A stretch of 64,000 bases of DNA from the NCBI GenBank assembly GCA_958295515.1, contig CATQGW010000003.1, forward strand, positions 62,001-126,000, in the 5' to 3' direction. A program made the position numbers and the translations under genes. Shown piece by piece: positions 56,968 through 64,000 of this stretch. Below the pieces are notes generated by a model. That model saw only the letters and a program-made list of their open reading frames with translations, ran no database searches and was not told the origin of the DNA. Positions within the stretch are counted from its first letter, which is position 1. Every line of letters starts with the position of its first letter. Origin of the DNA: an uncultured Dehalococcoidia bacterium (lineage in GTDB: Bacteria; Chloroflexota; Dehalococcoidia; Bin125).

Positions 56968-58173
56968 TTAGTTGCCTGTGGGTTGCAAGTCTGCGGCGGC
57001 GATTGCGGACTGGACGTCGGCGAGGATGGACTGGGCGAGGTTGAAGTCGATTAGGACCGATTCGACCAGGACTTGGGTTGTGGGGCCGATCGAGAACGTT
57101 GCGAGCGGCAGGCCGAGCTCGATTGAGCCCAGGTAGCTCCTGATGTTCGCGAAGGTGTAGCTGATCTGGAGCCCGGGCTGATCGGAGATGGCGAACAGTA
57201 CGTTGCCGGTGAGGATTGCGCCGGCTGCGTCGAGCGTGCCGATCGCGCCGATCTTCGCTTCGCTGGCGGCGGTTTGCTTGGCTGCGACGGCGGGGTTCAT
57301 CAGGGCGCTGTTGAGCGTGAACATCGCGCCGACGGCGGCCTGTTCCGTGTCGCTCAGGCGCTCGGCGATCTGGGCGGTGGAGCGCTCGAGGTTCTCAACG
57401 CCGACTACGTAGAGGCGTTCGAGCTCGCCTGCGTAGGCGCTGCCGAGGGCGTCGCAGCGCTCTTCGAGGCCGCTGTTGTCGGGTTCGTGCAGGATGCAGA
57501 GGGCGATTCCCTCGACGCCGGCGTCGTTGAAGGCGTTGCCGGCGAGGCGGCCGACTGTTTGCTCATCCAGCGCGACGTGGACGGGCACGTTGAGGCTTTC
57601 GGCGTCGGCGGCGCCGGAGTTGAAGGTGAGGACCAGCACCTGGGCGTTCTGTGCGTAGCTGATCGCGTCGCGCAAGGCGTCGGCGTTGGGCACGCTGGTG
57701 GCGATTGCGGCGGCGCCGTTGTCGGCGCAATCGCGGATCAGTTGCGCCTGCTGGGCGTGGTCGGGGCTGCCATGGACGGTCACGGCCAGATCGAGGTAGT
57801 TGCCGGTGCCGAGCGCGAAGGTTGCGGCGTTCAGCCAGAATTCGTCGGAGTCGCTGCCGTGATGGACGAGGCAGACGGGGCGGACGACGGTCGTCTCGCC
57901 GAGCATCGCTGCTGCGGTTTGCAGGGCTGAGCTGGTCAGCCATTGGCCGGCGGGTGCGTCGGCGGGCATGAAGCGGAGTTCGGGCAGCTGGCGCTCGCCC
58001 CAGGAGCCGTCTTCCTGGGTCTGCTGGAGGGCGACTTCGACGCGGCCATCGGCGTGCTTGCGGGCGGCGACGCGGACGTCGTCGCTCTGGGTTGCGGCGA
58101 AGACGCCGCCGGCGGCGGCTGCGCCGAGCGCGAAGACGACCAGGAGCAGGACGGCTTGCTTGAGTTTGGGCAT
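56968..58173 (-). CDS. Secreted periplasmic-binding-protein-like domain protein
   Basis: 401 residues from ATG 58173 (a TTG at 58185 is possible). The signal peptide is MPKLKQAVLLLVVFALGAAA with cleavage probably after GVFA. After about 90 residues the protein follows the type I periplasmic-binding fold of sugar-binding and LacI-like proteins: VCLVHHGSDSDEFWLNAATF, DCADNGAAAIATSVPNADAL, then VLTFNSG, and a C-terminal lobe with SDQPGLQISYTFANI. The ligand is unknown; no permease is adjacent. The long spacer upstream carries a run of 16 G. Confidence 0.68.
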   Translation of the reverse strand: MPKLKQAVLLLVVFALGAAAAGGVFAATQSDDVRVAARKHADGRVEVALQQTQEDGSWGERQLPELRFMPADAPAGQWLTSSALQTAAAMLGETTVVRPVCLVHHGSDSDEFWLNAATFALGTGNYLDLAVTVHGSPDHAQQAQLIRDCADNGAAAIATSVPNADALRDAISYAQNAQVLVLTFNSGAADAESLNVPVHVALDEQTVGRLAGNAFNDAGVEGIALCILHEPDNSGLEERCDALGSAYAGELERLYVVGVENLERSTAQIAERLSDTEQAAVGAMFTLNSALMNPAVAAKQTAASEAKIGAIGTLDAAGAILTGNVLFAISDQPGLQISYTFANIRSYLGSIELGLPLATFSIGPTTQVLVESVLIDFNLAQSILADVQSAIAAADLQPTGN

Positions 58174-58534
58174 TTTCGGGTCCAATTCAGTCGCGGCTGT
58201 CTGCGGTTGGTGGCTGTTGGATGTTAGGGGATGTTAGGGCAACGGGGGGGGGGGGGGGGCAAATTACGGGGGCGGGGCTTGGGAGGTGGGGCGGCGAGAT
58301 ACCCGCGGCAAGCGCGGGTATGACGGGATCTGTGGGCGCGGGTGTGGCGGATCTGTGGGCGTGGGGCTTGGGAGGGTGGACGGCGAGATACTCGCGGCAA
58401 GCGCGGGTATGACGGATCTGTGGGCGTGGGTGTGACGGATCGCGAGAGCGGGGCTTGGGAGGGTAGACGGCGAGATACCCGCGGCAAGCGCGGGTATGAC
58501 GGATCTGTGGGCGCGGGTGTGACGGAAGGGGGGG
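58174..58534. repeat. 361-nt spacer with G16 tract and family B palindromes
   Basis: No gene is supported. It contains the G16 tract (58244-58259) and three family B copies (58296-58325, 58384-58413, 58471-58500), each preceded by GGGGCTTGGGAGG and linked by partial 23-bp units. It lies between the periplasmic-binding-like gene and the 3' end of the aminotransferase gene on the same strand. Confidence 0.85.
58244..58259. repeat. Homopolymer G16 tract 71 bp upstream of the periplasmic-binding-like gene
   Basis: Sixteen consecutive G, read as C16 on the coding strand of the downstream gene. Its distance from the start places it in the promoter region. Exact length may vary between cells or be misread by sequencing. 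Confidence 0.9.
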
Positions 58535-59779
58535 TTAGGAGGGGATGGCGGCGGCGGTGCGGAGGGTGGTTAGGCCTTGTTGGAGTTCGTGGTCGGGGAT
58601 GGTTAGGGGGGGCATGAGTTTGATGGTGTCGGCGTCGGGGCCGGAGGTTTCGACCAGGAGGCCGCGCTGGAAAGCGGCGGCGGCGATTTGTTCGGCGCGG
58701 CCGGGGATGGGGGTGTGGAGGCCTTGCAGGAGGCCGCGGCCGCGGACTGCGGCGCGCAGCTGTTCCTGCTCGGCGGCGATCGATTCCAGTTCGGCGCGGA
58801 TCAGCGCGGCTTTGCGGGCTACTTCTTGGGAGAGTGAGTCGTCGCGCCACCAGTTGAGGGCGGCGGCGGCGGTGATGAAGGCGGCGTTGTTGCCGCGGAA
58901 GGTGCCGTTGTGCTCGCCGGGTCGCCACTGGTCGAGTTCGGGTCGGATTAGGGTGAGGGCCATGGGCAGGCCGCAGCCGCTGATGGATTTGGAGAGGGTG
59001 ATGATGTCGGGCGAGATGCCGGCGGGTTCGAAGGAGAAGAATGAGCCGGTGCGGCCGCAGCCGGCCTGGATGTCGTCGACGATGAGCAGCGCGCCGTGGC
59101 GTCGGCAGCACTCTTCGAGGCGCTGGAGCCAGGCGATGCCGGCGGTGTGGAGGCCGCCTTCGCCCTGGACGGTTTCGACGATCACGGCGGCGGCTGGTTC
59201 GTCGGCGAGCATGGCGTCGAGGGTTTCGATGGTGTCGGCGTCGCCCAGCTGTCCGTCGTAGGGCGCGGTGGCGGTGTGTTGGAGGGGGACGCCGGCGCCC
59301 TGACGTTTGAAGGGGTTGGCGCTGACGGCGAGCGCGCCGAGGGTCATGCCGTGGAAGGCGTTGGTGAAGGAGACGACGGTGGGGCGTTGGGTGACTTTGC
59401 GTGCGAGCTTGAGGGCGGCTTCGACGGCGTTGGCACCGGTGGGGCCGGGGAACTGGATGCGGTAGCGCATGCCGCGGGGGGCGAGGATGAGCTGCTCGAA
59501 GCGGAGCAGGAAGTCGCGCTTGGCGGCGGTGGACATATCGAGGCTGTGGAGGATGCCGTCGGAGCGGAGGTATTGGATCAGGGCTTCGATTTGTTGGGGG
59601 GGGTTGTGTCCGTAGTTGAGGGCGCCGGCGCCGGAGAAGAAGTCGATGTAGCGGCGGCCTGCTTCGTCCTCGATGGCAGCGCCGCGGGCGCGGGTGAAGA
59701 CGGTGGGCCAAGCGCGGCAGTAGGAGCGGACTTCGGATTCGAGTTCGGCGAAGACGTCGAGGGGCACGGCAGCGACCAT
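58535..59779 (-). CDS. ectB: Class III aminotransferase resembling diaminobutyrate-2-oxoglutarate transaminase
   Basis: 414 residues from ATG 59779 with GAGG upstream. IDFFSGAGALNYGHNPP is the diagnostic N-terminal block of EctB/DABA transaminases, and the PLP lysine is K264 in TLSKSISGCGLP, with D-D-I-Q-A-G-C-G-R-T-G before it. The reaction would be aspartate semialdehyde to 2,4-diaminobutyrate. EctA and EctC, which complete ectoine synthesis, are not in the window, so a role in ectoine, siderophore or other diaminobutyrate use is open. It is encoded 97 nt after the amine oxidases on the same strand. Confidence 0.82.
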   Translation of the reverse strand: MVAAVPLDVFAELESEVRSYCRAWPTVFTRARGAAIEDEAGRRYIDFFSGAGALNYGHNPPQQIEALIQYLRSDGILHSLDMSTAAKRDFLLRFEQLILAPRGMRYRIQFPGPTGANAVEAALKLARKVTQRPTVVSFTNAFHGMTLGALAVSANPFKRQGAGVPLQHTATAPYDGQLGDADTIETLDAMLADEPAAAVIVETVQGEGGLHTAGIAWLQRLEECCRRHGALLIVDDIQAGCGRTGSFFSFEPAGISPDIITLSKSISGCGLPMALTLIRPELDQWRPGEHNGTFRGNNAAFITAAAALNWWRDDSLSQEVARKAALIRAELESIAAEQEQLRAAVRGRGLLQGLHTPIPGRAEQIAAAAFQRGLLVETSGPDADTIKLMPPLTIPDHELQQGLTTLRTAAAIPS

Positions 59780-59875
59780 TCGCGGGCCTCAAGTTTCCGG
59801 GTCAGCCCCGCCTGTGGGTTCCACTATGCCTGATTTTGGGGCTGGTGTCGCGTGTGTGGGTTGTGGGGGTTTGGT

Positions 59876-61792
59876 TTAGGTCTCGTGGTGGGCGCAGTGG
59901 TTGGGGGTGGGGAGGTCGAGGGCGGGGTTGCGGTCGAAGAAGTTCCAGGGTTTGAGGGTGAAGCCGGCGCGGTGGACGGGGGCGACGGGCCAGTCTTCGG
60001 GGCGGACGAGGTGGTTGACGCCGACGGTGTACCAGAGGACGAGGTCGGTGTTTTCGAGGGGGCGGTTGGCGGCGAGCCATTGGGGGAGGCCCTCGCCGGG
60101 CTCGCTTTGGGCGGGGTAGTCGCCGGCGGGGTAGCGCTGGTCGGGGTCGTAGGCGGTGACCCAGAGCTGTTTGCGGGCGAAGGCGGCGCGTTGGGCGATG
60201 GTCGAGTGTTCGTTGGCCATCATGGAGACGGTTTGGCCGGGGATGAGCAGGTAGGCGGGGGGTTGTCCGAGCGGGTTGCGTGCGGCGTCGTTGGCGATGC
60301 GCCAGTGGCGGGCGGAGGCTGCTTGGACTTCGCGGCCGCTCTCCGACTCGTCGGTGATCGGGGTGGCCTGGGCGGTGAAGGCGTTGCCGAGGGGGTATTC
60401 GGCGCTGCGGGGGAGGGGGACGGTGTCGATTTCGTAGACGGTGTTGGGTCCGCCGTCGATTTCGAGGTCGAGGCGGAAGCTGAGGAAGTGCTGATGATGC
60501 ACTGCGCCGAGCTGAGGGGCGATTCTGTGGCGGGTGATTTGGGGGTCGTCGTCGGCGATGGCCATGGTTTGGACGATGCCGGTGGCTTTGGCTTCGTGCT
60601 CCCAGGAGCCGTCCTGGTAGAAGTACCAGTAGAAGCCGTAGTCGTAGTTGTCGATGGTGGCGATGCTGGAGACGACGAGGCGGCGGGAGCGGCGGACGGC
60701 GGATTGGGCGCCGTCGTCTTTGGCGTAGGTGTGTTTCCAGAGGATGCCGACATCCTCTTCGTGGATGCAGATGGCGTTGTTGATGGTGCGGGCGCCGCCG
60801 CGTTCGTCGGTGATGGCGGCGTCGAGGTAGGCGATTTCGCCGAGGCAGTCGCAGCCGAGTTCGAGGGAGTTGGTCATGCGCCCGAGCCCGCACTCGCCGG
60901 AGTCGAAGGCGTTTTTGAAGTAGTGGCCGACGGCGGGGTCGCCGTAGGGGACGACCATTTCGGCCATGGAGGCGCGGTGGCAGATGGGGCGGAGGCGGCC
61001 GTCGTCGTGGTAGGCGATCTGGTGGAGGACGAGTCCCTCGCGGGGGTGGAGGGAGACGCGCATCTGCCATTTCTGCCAGTTGAGCAGGTGTCCGTCGAGG
61101 GTGAAGGAGGGGCCGTCGGGCTGGACGATGTCGAGGGGTTTGAGGTCCCGGCGGGGCGCGCCGCCGTGGTCGTGGTCGAAGCGCAGGGCGGTCGGGGCGG
61201 GCGGCGGGGATGGTTCGTCGATGACTTCGAGTACGCGGTTTTGGACGAGGTCGACGACGGCGATCAGGCCTTCGACGGGGCGTCCGTAGGCGTTGTCGTC
61301 GGGGGTGTCGCGCAGGTAGACGATGCCTTTGAGGATGCGGTGTTCGGTCTCCCATTTGTGGCCGAAGTTGCCGGTGGGCCAGAGGTGGAGGAAGGCGAGG
61401 TCGATCTGGGGCTCGCTGAGGCCGCGGGCGGCCATGGCTGCGCGCCAGTCGTGGTCGGCGCGGATCGTAGCTTCGGCGCGCTCGTATTCCTCGAAGAGGG
61501 CGAACGGCTGCACGCCGGGGCGGGGGGTCGCGGAGGTGACGGCGGCGGCGTCCAGGTTGACGATGAGCTCGGTGGTCCGTCCCGACTCGGTGTCGAAGCA
61601 GAGCAGCTCGGCGGAGCGGGGGGCGTCGTGGAGGGCGCGCTTGGGCGGTTCGAGGGCGGCGATCAGCAGGAAGCGCAGCGATTCGGGGGCGCCGAGATGC
61701 TCGCGGGCGATCGCGGAGGCGCGGACGATTTCGTCCGCGGAGAGCGGGTCGAGGGGGTGGGCGGCGACGGCGGTCGCTTGGGGGGCGGCCAT
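59876..61792 (-). CDS. Copper-containing primary-amine oxidase, copy 1
   Basis: 638 residues from ATG 61792, overlapping the stop of the other oxidase gene by one base. The TPQ cofactor precursor is Tyr383 in N382-Y-D-Y-G. Copper ligands: H433-x-H435 and the His of VNHLVRPEDWP. The catalytic base lies in FDSGECGLG. The N-terminal N2/N3 domains are present. The enzyme oxidises primary amines to aldehydes with H2O2 and NH3. No signal peptide is visible, as for several bacterial cytoplasmic forms. The N-terminal extension of a much longer open frame is a shadow of copy 2. Confidence 0.93.
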   Translation of the reverse strand: MAAPQATAVAAHPLDPLSADEIVRASAIAREHLGAPESLRFLLIAALEPPKRALHDAPRSAELLCFDTESGRTTELIVNLDAAAVTSATPRPGVQPFALFEEYERAEATIRADHDWRAAMAARGLSEPQIDLAFLHLWPTGNFGHKWETEHRILKGIVYLRDTPDDNAYGRPVEGLIAVVDLVQNRVLEVIDEPSPPPAPTALRFDHDHGGAPRRDLKPLDIVQPDGPSFTLDGHLLNWQKWQMRVSLHPREGLVLHQIAYHDDGRLRPICHRASMAEMVVPYGDPAVGHYFKNAFDSGECGLGRMTNSLELGCDCLGEIAYLDAAITDERGGARTINNAICIHEEDVGILWKHTYAKDDGAQSAVRRSRRLVVSSIATIDNYDYGFYWYFYQDGSWEHEAKATGIVQTMAIADDDPQITRHRIAPQLGAVHHQHFLSFRLDLEIDGGPNTVYEIDTVPLPRSAEYPLGNAFTAQATPITDESESGREVQAASARHWRIANDAARNPLGQPPAYLLIPGQTVSMMANEHSTIAQRAAFARKQLWVTAYDPDQRYPAGDYPAQSEPGEGLPQWLAANRPLENTDLVLWYTVGVNHLVRPEDWPVAPVHRAGFTLKPWNFFDRNPALDLPTPNHCAHHET

Positions 61793-63777
61793 TAGCTGTG
61801 GCCGTTGGGGGAGTGGTGGTGATCCATTCCGGCTTCCTCGTGGGCGCAGTGGTCGGGCATGGGGAGATCGAGGGCGGGGTTGCGGTCGAAGAAGCCCCAG
61901 GGTTTGAGGGCGAAGCCGGCGCGGTGGACGGGGGCGACGGGCCAGTCTTCGGGGCAGACGAGGTGGTTCATGCCGACGGTGTACCAGACGACGACGTCTT
62001 CGTCGTGCAGGGCGCGGTCGGCGGCCATCCAGGCGGGGATGCCCTGGCCGGGCTCGCTCTGGTTGGGGTAGTCGCCGGCGGGGTAGAGTTCGGCGGCGTC
62101 GTAGGGGGTGACGTGGAGCTGGTTGCGGGCGAAGACGGCGCGTTGTCCGACGGCGGAGTCTTCGGCGGCCATCATGGCAACGGTCTGGCCGGGCATCAGC
62201 ACGTAGGCGGGGGGGTCGCCGAGGGGGTTGGTGGTGGTGTCGTTGGCGATGCGCCAGTGGCGGGCGGCGGCGGAGTTGACGACGCGTGCGGCCTCGGACT
62301 CGCGCTCGAGCCGGGTGGCGTTGGCGGTGAAGGCATTGCCGAGGGGGTATTCGTCGCTGCGGGGGATGGGGACGGTGTCGATTTCGTAGACGCTGTTGGC
62401 TGCGCCGTCGACTTCCATATCGAGGCGGAAGCAGTAGAAGTGCTGGTGGATGGTGCCGCCGAGGCCGGGGGCGATGCGGTGGCGGGTGATTTGGGGGTCG
62501 TCGTCTTCGATGGCGATGGTCTGGACGATGCCGGTGGCCTTGATTTCGTGTTCCCAGGAGCCGTCCTGGTAGAAGTACCAGTAGAAGCCGTAGTCGTAGT
62601 TGCCGACGGTGGCGATGGCGGAGACGACGAGTCGGCGGGAGCGGCGCACCCAGGGCTGGATGCCGCGTTCGTCGGCGTAGGTGTGCTTCCAGAGCACGCC
62701 GAAGTCCTCTTCGTGGATGCAGAGGGCGTTGTTGATGGTTCGGGCGCCGCCGCGCTCGTCGGTGACGTGGCCGTCCATGTAGACGATTTCGCCGAGGCAG
62801 TCGCAGCCGAGTTCGAGCGAGTTGGTGAGGCGTCCGAGGCCGCCGACTTCGCCGCTGTCGAAGGCGTTTTTGAAGGACTGGGTGATGGAGGGGTCGCCGT
62901 AGGGGACGACCATTTCGGCCATGGAGGCGCGGTAGCAGATGGGGCGCAGGCGGCCGTCGTCGTCGTAGGCGATCTGGTGGAGGACGAGTCCCTCGCGGGG
63001 GTGGAGGGAGACGCGCATTTGCCATTTTTGCCACTGGAGGAGGTGTCCGTCGAGGGTGAAGGAGACGCCTTCGGGCTGGACGATGTCGAGCGGCTTGAGG
63101 TCCTGGCGTGGGTGGGCGGCGGCGTGCTCGCCGTCGAAGCGTAGGGCGGAGGTGGGCGGCGGCGCGCCGTCCTCTTCGATCACTTCGAGCACCTTGTTGT
63201 CGACGAGGTCGACGACGGCCATGACGCCCTCGACGGGGCGTCCGTAGCCGTTGTCGTCCTCGGTGTCGCGCAGGTAGGCGATGGCCTTGAGGATGCGGTG
63301 CCTGGTCTCCCACTTGCTGCCGAAGTTGCCGGCGGGCCAGGGGTCGATCTGGATGGTGTTGAGTTGTTCTTCGGTGACGCCTTTGCGGAGCATGGCGGCG
63401 CGCCACTCGGGGCTGTTCTTGACGGTTTCCTGGGCGCGGCCGAACTCTTCCATGAGGGGGAAGGGCTGGACGTCGGTGCGGGTGGTCCAGGATTCGACGG
63501 TGTCGGCGTTGAGGTCGACGACGGCTTCGATGGTTTCGCCGGTGGCGGTGTCGAAGAGGATGGCGAGGGCGCGGCGCTCGATGGGTTCGCCGAGGTTGAA
63601 GCTGCGGACGGCGCGCTTGTCGGGCTCGTGCAGGGCGACGAGGGGGAAGCGGATCGAGTCGGCTCCGCCGGCGTGTGCTTTGGCGAGTGCGGAGGCGCGC
63701 TCGATTTCGTCGGGGGAGAGGGGGTCGAGGGGGTGTGCGAGCAGTGCGGGGGCGTCGGGCTTGATTTCGGTGACCAT
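61792..63777 (-). CDS. Copper-containing primary-amine oxidase, copy 2
   Basis: 661 residues from ATG 63777 with AGGTCCCC upstream. TPQ is formed from Tyr394 (N393-Y-D-Y-G); copper ligands H444-x-H446 plus the His in MNHLVCPEDWP. The catalytic base is in FDSGEVGGLG, one residue longer than in copy 1. A His-rich tail (DHHHSPNGHS) ends the protein, absent from copy 1, and may help copper loading. The two proteins are closely similar along their length, so they arose by tandem duplication. Distinct substrates are likely. Confidence 0.93.
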   Translation of the reverse strand: MVTEIKPDAPALLAHPLDPLSPDEIERASALAKAHAGGADSIRFPLVALHEPDKRAVRSFNLGEPIERRALAILFDTATGETIEAVVDLNADTVESWTTRTDVQPFPLMEEFGRAQETVKNSPEWRAAMLRKGVTEEQLNTIQIDPWPAGNFGSKWETRHRILKAIAYLRDTEDDNGYGRPVEGVMAVVDLVDNKVLEVIEEDGAPPPTSALRFDGEHAAAHPRQDLKPLDIVQPEGVSFTLDGHLLQWQKWQMRVSLHPREGLVLHQIAYDDDGRLRPICYRASMAEMVVPYGDPSITQSFKNAFDSGEVGGLGRLTNSLELGCDCLGEIVYMDGHVTDERGGARTINNALCIHEEDFGVLWKHTYADERGIQPWVRRSRRLVVSAIATVGNYDYGFYWYFYQDGSWEHEIKATGIVQTIAIEDDDPQITRHRIAPGLGGTIHQHFYCFRLDMEVDGAANSVYEIDTVPIPRSDEYPLGNAFTANATRLERESEAARVVNSAAARHWRIANDTTTNPLGDPPAYVLMPGQTVAMMAAEDSAVGQRAVFARNQLHVTPYDAAELYPAGDYPNQSEPGQGIPAWMAADRALHDEDVVVWYTVGMNHLVCPEDWPVAPVHRAGFALKPWGFFDRNPALDLPMPDHCAHEEAGMDHHHSPNGHS

Positions 63778-63834
63778 GGGGACCTCCAGCGGGTGTTGTG
63801 GTGAGGGTAGCGGAATGGGTGGGGGAGTGGGTGG

Positions 63835-64000
63835 TCAGGTCAGGGCGGCGATGAGCAGGATGACGATGGAGACGAGGATGACGAGGGCGATCGCGGTGAG
63901 GGTGATTTTGCGGGCTGTGGTGGTGATGCCGGTGTTGCCGGGCAGGGGGATGTAGGAGGGGAGGTCCAAGTCGGGGATGAAGTTGGTTTTCCAGAAGATG
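63835..64000 (-). CDS. C-terminal end of an unidentified membrane protein
   Basis: The last 54 residues only; the gene runs off the right edge. The segment starts IFWKTNFIPDLDLPSYIPLP and ends in a single strong hydrophobic helix (about 25 residues: TAIALVILVSIVILLIAAL) before the stop. The 58-nt gap to the amine oxidase gene and same-strand order suggest a shared operon. A permease-type function is possible, but nothing in this fragment proves it. Confidence 0.5.
   Translation of the reverse strand, partial: IFWKTNFIPDLDLPSYIPLPGNTGITTTARKITLTAIALVILVSIVILLIAALT

Noticed and set aside
59096..59833. Plus-strand open frame opposite the aminotransferase
   Set aside because: Gly/Val/Asp-rich antisense shadow of a complete class III aminotransferase.
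61793..63406. Long N-terminal extension making a 1176-residue amine oxidase
   Set aside because: The extension is antiphase to the second oxidase. ATG 61792 gives the family length and the one-base overlap with the upstream stop.

Overview
The window is about 64 kb of GC-rich bacterial chromosome, densely coding, with GTG and TTG starts as well as ATG and many stop/start overlaps of 1-8 nt. I recognise no rRNA, tRNA, CRISPR array, transposase or phage structural gene. Gene content (SdhABE-type succinate dehydrogenase, SelB, an LPXTG-like surface protein, lipoprotein oligopeptide ABC systems, tandem copper amine oxidases, EctB-like transaminase) suggests a Chloroflexota-like organism, perhaps a marine or soil lineage known mainly from metagenomes. 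That placement is inference; no marker sequence in the window settles it.

0-36.7 kb is mostly housekeeping. It starts with the 5' part of priA, then a class III CoA-transferase overlapping a large solitary N6-adenine DNA methylase. A minus-strand block follows (MBL hydrolase, tyrS, ribF, scpA, leuS). The plus-strand run purE-def-cca-yajC-secD-secF makes a purine enzyme, a deformylase, a tRNA nucleotidyltransferase and the SecDF/YajC export accessory complex. Next come selB, a quinone oxidoreductase, a Panacea-domain/RelE-like toxin-antitoxin pair, hemW, aspS, an oligopeptide ABC transporter lacking its ATPases, tig-clpP-clpX (folding and proteolysis), then tlyA-nadK-recN-GNAT-NUDIX.

36.7-41.1 kb is a type III restriction-modification operon (mod-res). 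The mod reading frame carries a run of 12 C directly after its start codon, the layout expected of a slipped-strand phase-variable methyltransferase.

41.2-53.4 kb holds a succinate dehydrogenase operon (flavoprotein, an iron-sulfur protein with an extra cysteine, and a CCG-domain subunit), a second oligopeptide ABC cassette on the minus strand (again without ATPases), a YbaK-type deacylase, a ketopantoate reductase family protein and a penicillin-acylase family hydrolase.

53.4-58.5 kb is an accessory, repeat-rich island. It contains an unrecognised protein whose reading frame includes dispersed palindromes and a 10-bp tandem repeat, an RCC1-like repeat protein with a C-terminal LPSTG sorting-type signal, a secreted periplasmic-binding-like protein with a run of 16 G upstream, many copies of two short palindromic repeat families, and a 23-bp minisatellite.

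58.5-64 kb carries a class III aminotransferase resembling EctB, two tandem copper amine oxidases, and the 3' end of a membrane protein cut by the window edge.
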